A DNA stretch of 6,377 nt. Origin: Bdellovibrionales bacterium. Its GTDB lineage: Bacteria; Bdellovibrionota; Bdellovibrionia; Bdellovibrionales; UBA1609. The stretch spans positions 1 through 6,377 of the forward strand of contig JAGRAG010000380.1 of NCBI GenBank assembly GCA_020435025.1, given 5' to 3'. The position numbers and the translations under genes are program-made. Positions 1 through 5,415 of this stretch are shown one piece after another (position 1 is the first letter of the stretch; each line of letters begins with the position of its first letter). Under the pieces are notes generated by a model. That model had not been told where the DNA came from. It saw nothing but the letters and a program-made list of their open reading frames with translations, and made no database searches.

Positions 1-78
1 GAACTCGCTTTTGAGGGGGTATTCAGGACTTACAAATATCCATTAAAAATTTATCTGCAATTAAGGCGTGGTTTTTAA
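1..78 (+). CDS. Possible C-terminal end of a plus-strand gene (partial, 5' end outside window)
   Basis: Frame 1 is open from the first base to a TAA at 76-78 and would give 25 residues, ending in YPLKIYLQLRRGF. The other two plus-strand frames close earlier (a TGA at 12-14 and a TAA at 43-45). The composition, with basic residues and alternating hydrophobics, is protein-like. The stop lies 77 bases short of the stop of the convergent radical SAM gene, which is a normal tail-to-tail spacing. No family can be recognised from so short a piece, and an open stretch of this length could arise by chance, so this is only a suggestion. Confidence 0.3.
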   Translation, partial: ELAFEGVFRTYKYPLKIYLQLRRGF

Positions 79-155
79 AGCGTAGGTTTGTGTTCTTTCT
101 TTTGCTTTGTTGAGTTGATGTGACGGCATTTGTTGATAGAGCTCTTGTCAAAACT
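79..155. other. Convergent intergenic gap, no clear terminator
   Basis: This gap separates the possible gene end at 78 from the stop codon of the minus-strand radical SAM gene at 156. The only pairing seen is a weak AAAGC (77-81) with GCTTT (104-108) across a long loop, and no proper U-tract follows it on either strand. A 22-codon minus-strand reading frame (61-129) lies here but has no good ribosome binding site. No intrinsic terminator can be called. Confidence 0.4.
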
Positions 156-1196
156 TTATAGTGATTGGATGTGACTGTTGCTCCAGTTGGCTCCACTGGA
201 GGCTTCAAAAGCTTCGCCGCACATTCGGGTGCAGACTCTTAATTTGGGTAATGGCGATTGCATCTGCCAGCTTTTTACGAGTTCTTCGGCCATCCAGGGA
301 TGATTCAGAATAGAGTCTAGGCTGTGATGAGCGAGGCTGTTAAAGTTGGGTCCGTAGTGTTCGACAAGATTTTCCAGTTCTTTTCTACGAGGGTCACTCG
401 CGTCGGCAAAATACAATGGGCCTCCTAGCCAACAGCAAGGCCAAACATCAAATTGGAAGTCGACAAAAAGTCCTCGGACATGATTGCGGAATTTACAATC
501 AATAGAGGAACGGGCAATATAGTCACTCCAAGAGCCATATTTGTTTACGGATTGAGTCACTTCCAGTGAATCGCCTTTGTTCTGTTGAGAATTTTTTAGA
601 TTCACGGGGCGAGCCGTCTTTTTGGCATTAAACTCAATAAAGCCCAGTTTCTTTGCTAACTTTTGTGCTTCATCGACCTGGTGTCTGTTGTGATCAAAAA
701 TCAGATAGTCCCATCGGGCCTTTCCTCCCGATTGAATAAAGGCTTGAGCATTTTCAAGGATCTTAGGAAACCGGCTATTGACCCGATAGAGTGCATTTGT
801 CGAATCTAAACCATCAATGGAAAAGACTAGACGGTCTTTGTCGCTTTTGAAATAAGTTGCGATCTCTTTCCAAAATTCCGTTCCCTTTAAAGATCCGTTG
901 GTGTGAAGGCGCAATGAGGCAGAGGTGTTGTTTTTTATATGCTCCAATCCATGGAGAAGATTTTTGGAAGTGATGGGATCACCGTAATTTCCATTAAAGA
1001 GGACTTCTTTGAGCTGTCTGTTAGGGATTTGGGAGAATAAAATTTCATAACTTTCTGGCTGCCAGTCAGTTAAAGGAAGACGCGAGTTGAGCTGACCGTT
1101 ATCAGTTCGCGAACATCTGGGGCAAAGCAGATTGCAGTGGCTGGTCGGCTCCAATTGCAAGCGTTCAATTTGGGAAACTAATAGATAGTGACTCAT
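156..1196 (-). CDS. Radical SAM protein with C-terminal SPASM-like auxiliary cluster motif
   Basis: This 346-residue protein is a radical SAM enzyme. Cys21, Cys25 and Cys28 form the CxxxCxxC motif that binds the SAM-cleaving 4Fe-4S cluster. Further core motifs follow: FNGNYGDP at 67-74 in the place of the usual GGEP, HTNG at 98-101, and FSID at 125-128. A second cysteine set, Cys234, Cys254-Cys255 (in VWPCCW), Cys322 and Cys326 (CTRMC), is SPASM-like and should hold at least one auxiliary cluster. SPASM enzymes usually modify peptides or proteins, but the substrate here is unknown. It has no export signal, so it is cytoplasmic. The ATG at 1196 overlaps the upstream gene's TGA as ATGA and has no Shine-Dalgarno of its own, which points to translational coupling. 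The radical SAM call is secure; the specific reaction is not assignable. Confidence 0.9.
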   Translation of the reverse strand: MSHYLLVSQIERLQLEPTSHCNLLCPRCSRTDNGQLNSRLPLTDWQPESYEILFSQIPNRQLKEVLFNGNYGDPITSKNLLHGLEHIKNNTSASLRLHTNGSLKGTEFWKEIATYFKSDKDRLVFSIDGLDSTNALYRVNSRFPKILENAQAFIQSGGKARWDYLIFDHNRHQVDEAQKLAKKLGFIEFNAKKTARPVNLKNSQQNKGDSLEVTQSVNKYGSWSDYIARSSIDCKFRNHVRGLFVDFQFDVWPCCWLGGPLYFADASDPRRKELENLVEHYGPNFNSLAHHSLDSILNHPWMAEELVKSWQMQSPLPKLRVCTRMCGEAFEASSGANWSNSHIQSL

Positions 1197-2497
1197 AGTT
1201 TTAAAAGGTCCGCGAAATGGGGGCAGACATCGGTAAAGGACTGATCTCTAATTTTATCCAGCTCCACCGTATATTTTTGAAATTGAGGAATTAAATGTGA
1301 GTCATCTGTGGAATGCATGACAGAAACCATCTGATCAAGAAATCTTTGCAGATAGGGTTCGTCAAAATAGCTTTCGAATTTTTCCGCCACCATTCGTTTA
1401 TATTTTGTAGGTAAGACCTTAATTGAGAGGTAAAGGGGACGATAAATTTGGCTGGGATTCAGCCACGAATTTTGATCGAAGGGGCGAACGAAGTTTGCAT
1501 CAACTTGCTCTTTCCACCAAGTCATCGTTTCCGGCAGAGAATAGATATTGTAAATGGATACAGCCGATCGCAACCCACAGTCTAAAGAGACCCGGTGACT
1601 GAGTCTCATTATTTTTTGCAACACTTTTTGTACCTTTTCCCAGGGCGATGGATAGCGAACGTACTCTATAACAGGGCCAATTCCATCGAGGCTTGCGGCA
1701 ATTTCAATATGCTGAAATTGACTCCACAAATCAATCAGTTCGTCATCGGGTTCAATCGTCAAGTTAGTAGAGTAGTTGAGTCGTACATTTTTCGCAATTC
1801 CAAGGGAAACAAGCTTCTTAAGTAGCTCTCGGTTTTCGGGAATTAAAAGCGGCTCTCCACCGGTAAATTTAATCTGTCTGAGATCCAGTAGATGAGGGGA
1901 TAATTTTTCAATATCTATGGTCTTTCTTCCTGGAAAAGAAGTTTCTTCAAGGCATTGTCGATCCTGACCTACAGCTCCCAGGCGTTGGAGGTGTTGCCAC
2001 TGCCGTTTCCAGGCGGTGCTAAAGTAAGGAGTGCATGTGCGACATTGAATATTGCATAAGTTGCTATAGGAAAGTTCTAGAAATCGAATTTGTGGGTGAT
2101 CCAATTTTAGGTCGAAATTTATATGACTTTGTCGATTACTGATCTGGCGGTAGCTAGGAGAGTGGCCGGCAGCCTCTTCTTCATAACACTTTTGGCAACC
2201 AGAGATTTTTTCTCCTGAAAGCATTTTCGCTCTCATATCCTCTAAAAAAGGCGAACGAAAGTAATCAGTAAGGGTGGAACTCTCTGAGAGTTTCAGTTCT
2301 TCTGGAACTTCATTTAGATTGAATCGGCAGCAGGGGCGAAAATCCCCATCGGGTCCGACATAATAATAGCTCCACATCAAAGAGCACCATGTCGGAGAGG
2401 AAGAGGGATCTTTTGTTGCGGATATTGGTTCTTTATTGTCCATGTTTTTTAGTGTACCCGGGCCTTGGCTTGCGAGCAAGATGTCAGGTCGCGCCAT
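1193..2497 (-). CDS. Twitch-domain radical SAM protein
   Basis: This 434-residue protein is a cytoplasmic radical SAM enzyme with an N-terminal auxiliary-cluster domain. The N-terminal twitch-like motif comprises Trp37-Cys38, GPDGDFRPCC at 48-57 (Cys56-Cys57), and Cys101 and Cys104 (CQKC). The radical SAM core follows with CNIQCRTC (Cys148, Cys152, Cys155), a canonical TGGEP at 212-216, YSTN at 242-245 and SLDG at 269-272. The C-terminal 150 residues have no second full cysteine cluster; only Cys307 and Cys425 are present. Proteins of this layout are annotated as 'twitch domain-containing radical SAM', and their substrates are mostly unknown. It is the first gene of a two-gene unit and ends in the ATGA overlap with the downstream radical SAM gene. 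The start is uncertain: the ATG at 2497 is preceded by a pyrimidine run with no ribosome binding site, and Met19 (ATG at 2443) also lacks a good one. Nothing conserved lies before residue 37, so either is possible. Confidence 0.9.
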   Translation of the reverse strand: MARPDILLASQGPGTLKNMDNKEPISATKDPSSSPTWCSLMWSYYYVGPDGDFRPCCRFNLNEVPEELKLSESSTLTDYFRSPFLEDMRAKMLSGEKISGCQKCYEEEAAGHSPSYRQISNRQSHINFDLKLDHPQIRFLELSYSNLCNIQCRTCTPYFSTAWKRQWQHLQRLGAVGQDRQCLEETSFPGRKTIDIEKLSPHLLDLRQIKFTGGEPLLIPENRELLKKLVSLGIAKNVRLNYSTNLTIEPDDELIDLWSQFQHIEIAASLDGIGPVIEYVRYPSPWEKVQKVLQKIMRLSHRVSLDCGLRSAVSIYNIYSLPETMTWWKEQVDANFVRPFDQNSWLNPSQIYRPLYLSIKVLPTKYKRMVAEKFESYFDEPYLQRFLDQMVSVMHSTDDSHLIPQFQKYTVELDKIRDQSFTDVCPHFADLLKL

Positions 2498-2587
2498 AGT
2501 TGGAAAAAAAAGAAAAATGGTTGATCCCTTAGGGGAGATTTCAGCTATGATTACTTTCTTTAGAATGTGGTGAGCAGATCATCCTTA

Positions 2588-2601
2588 CTTTTTGTAAAAA
2601 G
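2588..2601. repeat. Inverted repeat CTTTTT-GT-AAAAAG
   Basis: Perfect 6-base arms flank a 2-base centre. It lies between the two divergent genes, about 20 bases from the next palindrome. The symmetry could be an operator half-site pair, but AT-rich palindromes of this size also occur by chance. Confidence 0.3.
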
Positions 2602-2608
2602 AGTTAGT

Positions 2609-2621
2609 AAAGGGGCCCTTT
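2609..2621. repeat. Inverted repeat AAAGGG-G-CCCTTT
   Basis: Perfect 6-base arms surround a single central G. A 1-base centre cannot form a full RNA hairpin, so the symmetry suits a dimeric DNA-binding protein better than a terminator. It is GC-rich against the surrounding AT-rich sequence. Its function is unproven. Confidence 0.3.
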
Positions 2622-2639
2622 TAGAAATGGTATTTGATG

Positions 2640-2684
2640 CGCCAATTCTTAGTCGCTCTTTCAATTTCAAATTGACGATTGGCG
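2640..2684. repeat. Nested inverted repeat: CGCCAAT...ATTGGCG enclosing TCAATTT-C-AAATTGA
   Basis: The outer arms CGCCAAT (2640-2646) and ATTGGCG (2678-2684) are perfect 7-base complements. They enclose a second perfect 7-base inverted repeat, TCAATTT (2661-2667) and AAATTGA (2669-2675), with a 1-base centre. The inner right arm overlaps the candidate -35 box TTGACG (2672-2677), so a protein bound there would be placed to block or steer polymerase at the DUF4105 promoter. The pairing is seen directly; the regulatory role is inferred. Confidence 0.45.
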
Positions 2685-2700
2685 TGAAGTCAAACATATG
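2672..2700 (+). promoter_or_regulatory. Candidate promoter for the DUF4105/Lnb-type gene
   Basis: TTGACG (2672-2677, five of six matches to the sigma-70 -35 consensus) is followed after 17 bases by CATATG (2695-2700, only three of six matches to TATAAT). Transcription would begin near 2707. If so, the TTG at 2703 could not be the start codon, and the gene would begin at GTG 2712, GTG 2724 or TTG 2727. The -10 is weak, so this is tentative. Confidence 0.3.
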
Positions 2701-2702
2701 GG

Positions 2703-4679
2703 TTGTGTACTGTGGATAAAAATGTGTTGAGATTTTTTCCTTTAAAAGAAGTCAATGTTTCAAATAGATTTTCTTTTGATTTTGGTTCCCTTCTCGGTCT
2801 GGCTTTTTGCTTCGTCGGGTCTCTTTTCTTAAATCCTGTTTTAGAGGCGAAGCCGATTGATTTTGAAGCAATAGCTAAAGATCCTTATTGGTTAAACCTT
2901 CTGCACTACAAAGAAAACGGATCGGGAGGCTATTTGAGCCAAGTTGATGGGCAGGAATTTTTTTTCGCCAAAGACGGAAAGACAAATCCCGTTTCTGAAC
3001 TACAGGCCAGTCTTCAAGCAATGAGCCGCGATATGTCTGTAGGAAAGATGAAGCAACATCCCCAGTGTGCTTTTCCGGAACGAAAAAGATTTTTTCAAAC
3101 GAAACTGGCTCAGAATTTTCCAGATGTTTCTTGCCCAAAACTGGATGAATTCATGCAAGAGTATGATGCCGCCGCAATTAAATTGGTCTTTTCATCGGCT
3201 TATCCCAATAATCCAGGCTCGATGTTTGGTCATACTTTTTTTCGGATCGTTAGCCAGAAGAATAGGTCGGAAAAGCAAGCTGATCTATTAGATTTTGGAT
3301 TGAGTTTCGCAGCTTATGTTCCTGATAGTGAGGGTGGGGTGATTTTTGCTGTTCGAGGACTCTTTGGAGGTTATCGGGGTCAGTTTTCAAAAGAACGCTA
3401 CTATAAGAAAGTCAGTGAGTACAGTAACTGGAACAGTCGAGATATTTGGGAGTATGAACTTAATCTCTCAAAGGAACAAGTAGAAACTCTATTAAGACAT
3501 GCGTGGGAGATTGAAACCAACTCTTACTTTGACTACTATTTTTTTAGTGAGAACTGTGCCTACCATTTGCTGTCTCTTTTGGAAATGGTGGAGCCGAAGT
3601 GGAATTTAACGAACTATTTTATTTTTGTCACCCCTGCCGATTCGGTCAAAAAATTAACAAACACGCCCGGAGCGGTTCGTTCGGTTTCCTTTCGTCCCTC
3701 TTTAAGACGGCGTATGATGCACAAATATGATCACTTAGCAGATCATCAAAAAGATCAATTTTTTAGTCTTATTAATGAAAAGATCCAGCCTGATCAGGTC
3801 TCCGATCCTCGGGTGGTCGATATGGCTTACACCTATCAGCTTTATAATAAAAACCAAAGTGAAAGCTCTCAAACAGAAAAAGAGCGCGAGGTCGCTCATA
3901 GTTATTTAGTTCAACAGGCCAAGCTTTCGGATCCTGCTTGGCCGGAACTTAAAGTACCGGAAGTTTCCAATCGACCTGACCTTGGCCACGATTCCCTTCG
4001 CTTTGGTGTTGGTATAGGGGTCGATGAGTTTGCTGGGCAAGCGAGTCAAGCTTTTGCGGAGTTTAGTTTTAAATTCGCTTATCATGACTTATTAAATAGT
4101 GACGAGGGTTATGAGCCTTTTTCCAATCTGACTTTTCCCAATGGAAGGGTTCGAGTGGACCGAAAAGAGGTCCAGGTGGATCACCTTGAGTTTGTTTCTG
4201 TGACTTCACTGTTTCCTTTGAGTTTTGTTGAGAAGCGATTTTCTTGGAAGTTCTTATTTGATTACTATCGACCCAAGGATTTCCAAACAGTGCAAAACTC
4301 TTTACGACTTATTACAGGATCTGGTGGTACACTCTCGTTTTTCGACGGAAAGCAACTTATGTATTTAATGGTTCTAGCGCGCATGGAGTCGTTCTATCAG
4401 TTCTATCGTGGTTACCGTTTGGGTCCGCAAGTGGAGATGGGAATCTTGTGGAATCCATGGAAGGAATTCAAATCCTCTTTGGCCTTTTCTAGGTTTTTTA
4501 ATATAGATCCGAATCCGCTGGGGCACCATGTTGAGCAATTTTCTTGGGATAACTCTTGGTCTTATTCTCGTAATAAGGAGATTCGTATGAGTTATGAGCA
4601 AGAATACGCCCTTCGTCCAGGAGGGAATCGTTACCAGAAAGTCCTGCTAAGATATCATTCTTATTTTGGCATCGACTAA
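2703..4679 (+). CDS. Exported DUF4105 / Lnb-type N-terminal periplasmic domain protein
   Basis: Up to 658 residues. Residues 27-49 form a hydrophobic signal segment ending in VLEA, with likely cleavage before Lys50. Residues 53-110 (DPYWLNLLHY onward) and the Cys122/Cys144 pair, a possible disulfide, resemble the N-terminal part of DUF4105 proteins. The core follows: NNPGSMFGHTFFRI with His177, a Gly-rich stretch at 211-226, and FFSENCAYHLL with Asn284-Cys285. The order His then Asn-Cys is that of permuted NlpC/P60 (LRAT-like) thiol enzymes. A DUF4105 protein, Lnb of Bacteroides, is a lipoprotein N-acyltransferase, so acyl transfer is a reasonable but unproven guess. Residues from about 430 to the end alternate aromatic and polar residues and look beta-rich, possibly a barrel. 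The start is ambiguous: TTG 2703 gives the longest frame, GTG 2712, GTG 2724 and TTG 2727 are alternatives, and none has a strong ribosome binding site. An in-frame TGA at 2685 rules out starts further upstream. Confidence 0.85.
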   Translation: MCTVDKNVLRFFPLKEVNVSNRFSFDFGSLLGLAFCFVGSLFLNPVLEAKPIDFEAIAKDPYWLNLLHYKENGSGGYLSQVDGQEFFFAKDGKTNPVSELQASLQAMSRDMSVGKMKQHPQCAFPERKRFFQTKLAQNFPDVSCPKLDEFMQEYDAAAIKLVFSSAYPNNPGSMFGHTFFRIVSQKNRSEKQADLLDFGLSFAAYVPDSEGGVIFAVRGLFGGYRGQFSKERYYKKVSEYSNWNSRDIWEYELNLSKEQVETLLRHAWEIETNSYFDYYFFSENCAYHLLSLLEMVEPKWNLTNYFIFVTPADSVKKLTNTPGAVRSVSFRPSLRRRMMHKYDHLADHQKDQFFSLINEKIQPDQVSDPRVVDMAYTYQLYNKNQSESSQTEKEREVAHSYLVQQAKLSDPAWPELKVPEVSNRPDLGHDSLRFGVGIGVDEFAGQASQAFAEFSFKFAYHDLLNSDEGYEPFSNLTFPNGRVRVDRKEVQVDHLEFVSVTSLFPLSFVEKRFSWKFLFDYYRPKDFQTVQNSLRLITGSGGTLSFFDGKQLMYLMVLARMESFYQFYRGYRLGPQVEMGILWNPWKEFKSSLAFSRFFNIDPNPLGHHVEQFSWDNSWSYSRNKEIRMSYEQEYALRPGGNRYQKVLLRYHSYFGID

Positions 4680-4793
4680 ATAGAAGGTTTTAATTTGGTC
4701 AGAGCTTCTGATTTCAGTCAATTTACTGTGAACTTGTCTTGACCTAACACCTGTTTCAACTCAACGCATTAGTGCGCTTATCAGAGGAAAGGT

Positions 4794-4821
4794 CTGAGAA
4801 TAAAGGGTTTGCTGTTATAAG
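4794..4821 (+). promoter_or_regulatory. Candidate promoter for the DUF3015 gene
   Basis: TATAAG (4816-4821) matches five of six -10 positions and sits 16 bases after CTGAGA (4794-4799), which matches four of six -35 positions. A second -10-like TAAAAT follows at 4823-4828. GTTAT (4814-4818) and ATAAC (4827-4831) form a small inverted repeat over the -10 region. The implied leader would be about 90 bases. It is the best promoter-like site in this gap, but unproven. Confidence 0.35.
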
Positions 4822-4886
4822 ATAAAATAACAAATTCTAAAAAAAATTCTTTTGCGAAATTTTTGGAGTTTGATGACAATAAATTC

Positions 4887-4902
4887 TATGTGAAACCACA
4901 TA
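4887..4902 (+). promoter_or_regulatory. Leader hairpin TATGTG-AAAC-CACATA before the ribosome binding site
   Basis: Perfect 6-base arms close a 4-base AAAC loop. The hairpin ends 5 bases before the ribosome binding site, which it leaves exposed. Such a stem could protect the 5' end of the transcript or keep the binding site open. The pairing is seen; the role is inferred. Confidence 0.35.
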
Positions 4903-4907
4903 AGAAG

Positions 4908-4913
4908 AAAGGA
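4908..4913 (+). promoter_or_regulatory. Ribosome binding site of the DUF3015 gene
   Basis: AAAGGA lies 7 bases before the ATG at 4921 inside a purine-rich run. The spacing is near ideal and fixes the start. It is the clearest Shine-Dalgarno in the window. Confidence 0.7.
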
Positions 4914-4920
4914 ATTATCT

Positions 4921-5388
4921 ATGAAAAAATTGGCTATTGTTGTCGCATGTGCGTTGCTTCCATTTAGTGCTTTTGCCGCTGATACAGGTGATGGTTGCGG
5001 AATTGGTTGGGAAATTACTAAAGATCGTACGTTAATTGCTACGACCACTCGTGGAACTACTAATGCGTTTGTTCCTCCTACTTTCGGAATGACTTCTGGA
5101 ACTATCGGATGTGAGCAACATGCTGTCGCGATGAATGATCAAGAAGCAGCAACATATGCTTACACTAATTTTGATGCATTAAAGTCTGAAATGGCTGTTG
5201 GCCAAGGCGAAAACCTTGAGGCTTTTGCTCAAACTTTGGGATGTTCTTCTATGGATCTTGGTCAAGCGACTAAAGCGAACTATGGAAAGATCTACAAGTC
5301 AGGAACTACTTCTCCTGCTGAAATGGTTAATAATGTTAAGCAATTAATTAAAGAAGACGCTGTATTAGCTTCTCAATGTAATGCTTAA
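4921..5388 (+). CDS. Small exported DUF3015 family protein
   Basis: This 155-residue protein has a classic signal peptide: Lys2-Lys3, a hydrophobic core, then SAFAA with cleavage probably after Ala19 or Ala20. The mature part carries CGIGWE near its N-terminus and TTRGTTNAF then FGMTSGTIGC around 41-64, the pattern I associate with DUF3015 proteins, which are common in Bdellovibrio relatives and have no established function. The mature chain has four cysteines (26, 64, 108, 153), enough for two disulfides in the periplasm or outside. Codon choice is strongly skewed: all seven Gln codons are CAA, 12 of 17 Thr codons are ACT, and six of seven mature-chain Ser codons are TCT. With the good ribosome binding site this suggests high expression. 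It is followed closely by the lipoprotein hydrolase gene. The family call is from recalled motifs. Confidence 0.8.
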   Translation: MKKLAIVVACALLPFSAFAADTGDGCGIGWEITKDRTLIATTTRGTTNAFVPPTFGMTSGTIGCEQHAVAMNDQEAATYAYTNFDALKSEMAVGQGENLEAFAQTLGCSSMDLGQATKANYGKIYKSGTTSPAEMVNNVKQLIKEDAVLASQCNA

Positions 5389-5397
5389 TTAAAGCAT
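5381..5397 (+). other. Hairpin spanning the DUF3015 stop codon
   Basis: ATGCTT (5381-5386) and AAGCAT (5392-5397) are perfect 6-base arms around a 5-base loop, with the TAA at 5386-5388 at the edge of the left arm. No U-run follows, so it is not a normal intrinsic terminator. It could stabilise the DUF3015 message or lower read-through into the next gene, which would fit unequal expression of the pair. Confidence 0.3.
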
Positions 5398-5403
5398 AGC
5401 TTG

Positions 5404-5412
5404 AAAGGGGAG
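5404..5412 (+). promoter_or_regulatory. Ribosome binding site that selects GTG 5416
   Basis: AAAGGGGAG lies just before the GTG at 5416, with the AAAGGGG part 5 bases away. The TTG at 5401 is in the same frame but lies upstream of this site and has no binding site of its own. This decides for GTG 5416 and also gives a more typical lipoprotein signal. Confidence 0.6.
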
Positions 5413-5415
5413 CGT

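Larger units (their letters stand above)
2498..2702. other. Divergent intergenic region rich in inverted repeats
   Basis: These 205 bases separate the minus-strand radical SAM unit from the plus-strand DUF4105 gene and should hold both promoters. Several inverted repeats lie between 2588 and 2684 and are listed separately. A candidate plus-strand promoter is at 2672-2700. On the minus strand no convincing -35/-10 pair was found; the best guess (TTGGCG then TAAAAG) is poor. No credible small gene was seen on either strand. Confidence 0.6.
4680..4920. other. AT-rich intergenic region upstream of the DUF3015 gene
   Basis: These 241 bases lie between the DUF4105 stop and the DUF3015 start. The left part holds only small imperfect hairpins, such as TCAGA-GCT-TCTGA at 4699-4711, with no U-tract, so no intrinsic terminator is called. 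The right part is very AT-rich and holds a candidate promoter (4794-4821), a 7-base AT stem around 4843-4866, a perfect hairpin at 4887-4902 and a ribosome binding site. No small reading frame with its own binding site was seen. Confidence 0.6.

Noticed and set aside
61..129. 22-codon minus-strand reading frame just downstream of the radical SAM pair, considered as a precursor peptide
   Set aside because: It has only a weak, badly spaced binding site and no leader/core pattern, cysteines or Gly/Ser-rich core. It is short enough to be chance. It would be worth revisiting only if conserved next to homologous pairs.
23..208. 61-residue minus-strand reading frame overlapping the end of the radical SAM gene
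   Set aside because: It starts inside the well-supported radical SAM gene in another frame, has no binding site and no recognisable domain.
1595..1825. Plus-strand reading frame inside the twitch radical SAM gene
   Set aside because: It is antisense to conserved core motifs (GGEP, SLDG) of a clear gene and has no features of its own.
2875..3291. Overlapping short frames on both strands within the DUF4105 gene
   Set aside because: They are shadows of a long frame with a signal peptide and conserved motifs; neither has domain features.
4680..4760. Intrinsic terminator after the DUF4105 gene
   Set aside because: Only a 5-base stem (TCAGA/TCTGA) was found, and no U-tract follows it.
4815..5048. 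Minus-strand 77-residue frame across the DUF3015 promoter and signal peptide
   Set aside because: It is antisense to a well-supported start with a strong binding site, and its sequence is the complement of AT-rich leader DNA.
5401..5415. TTG at 5401 as the start of the hydrolase
   Set aside because: The strong AAAGGGGAG lies downstream of it and is placed for GTG 5416, which also gives a standard-length lipoprotein signal.
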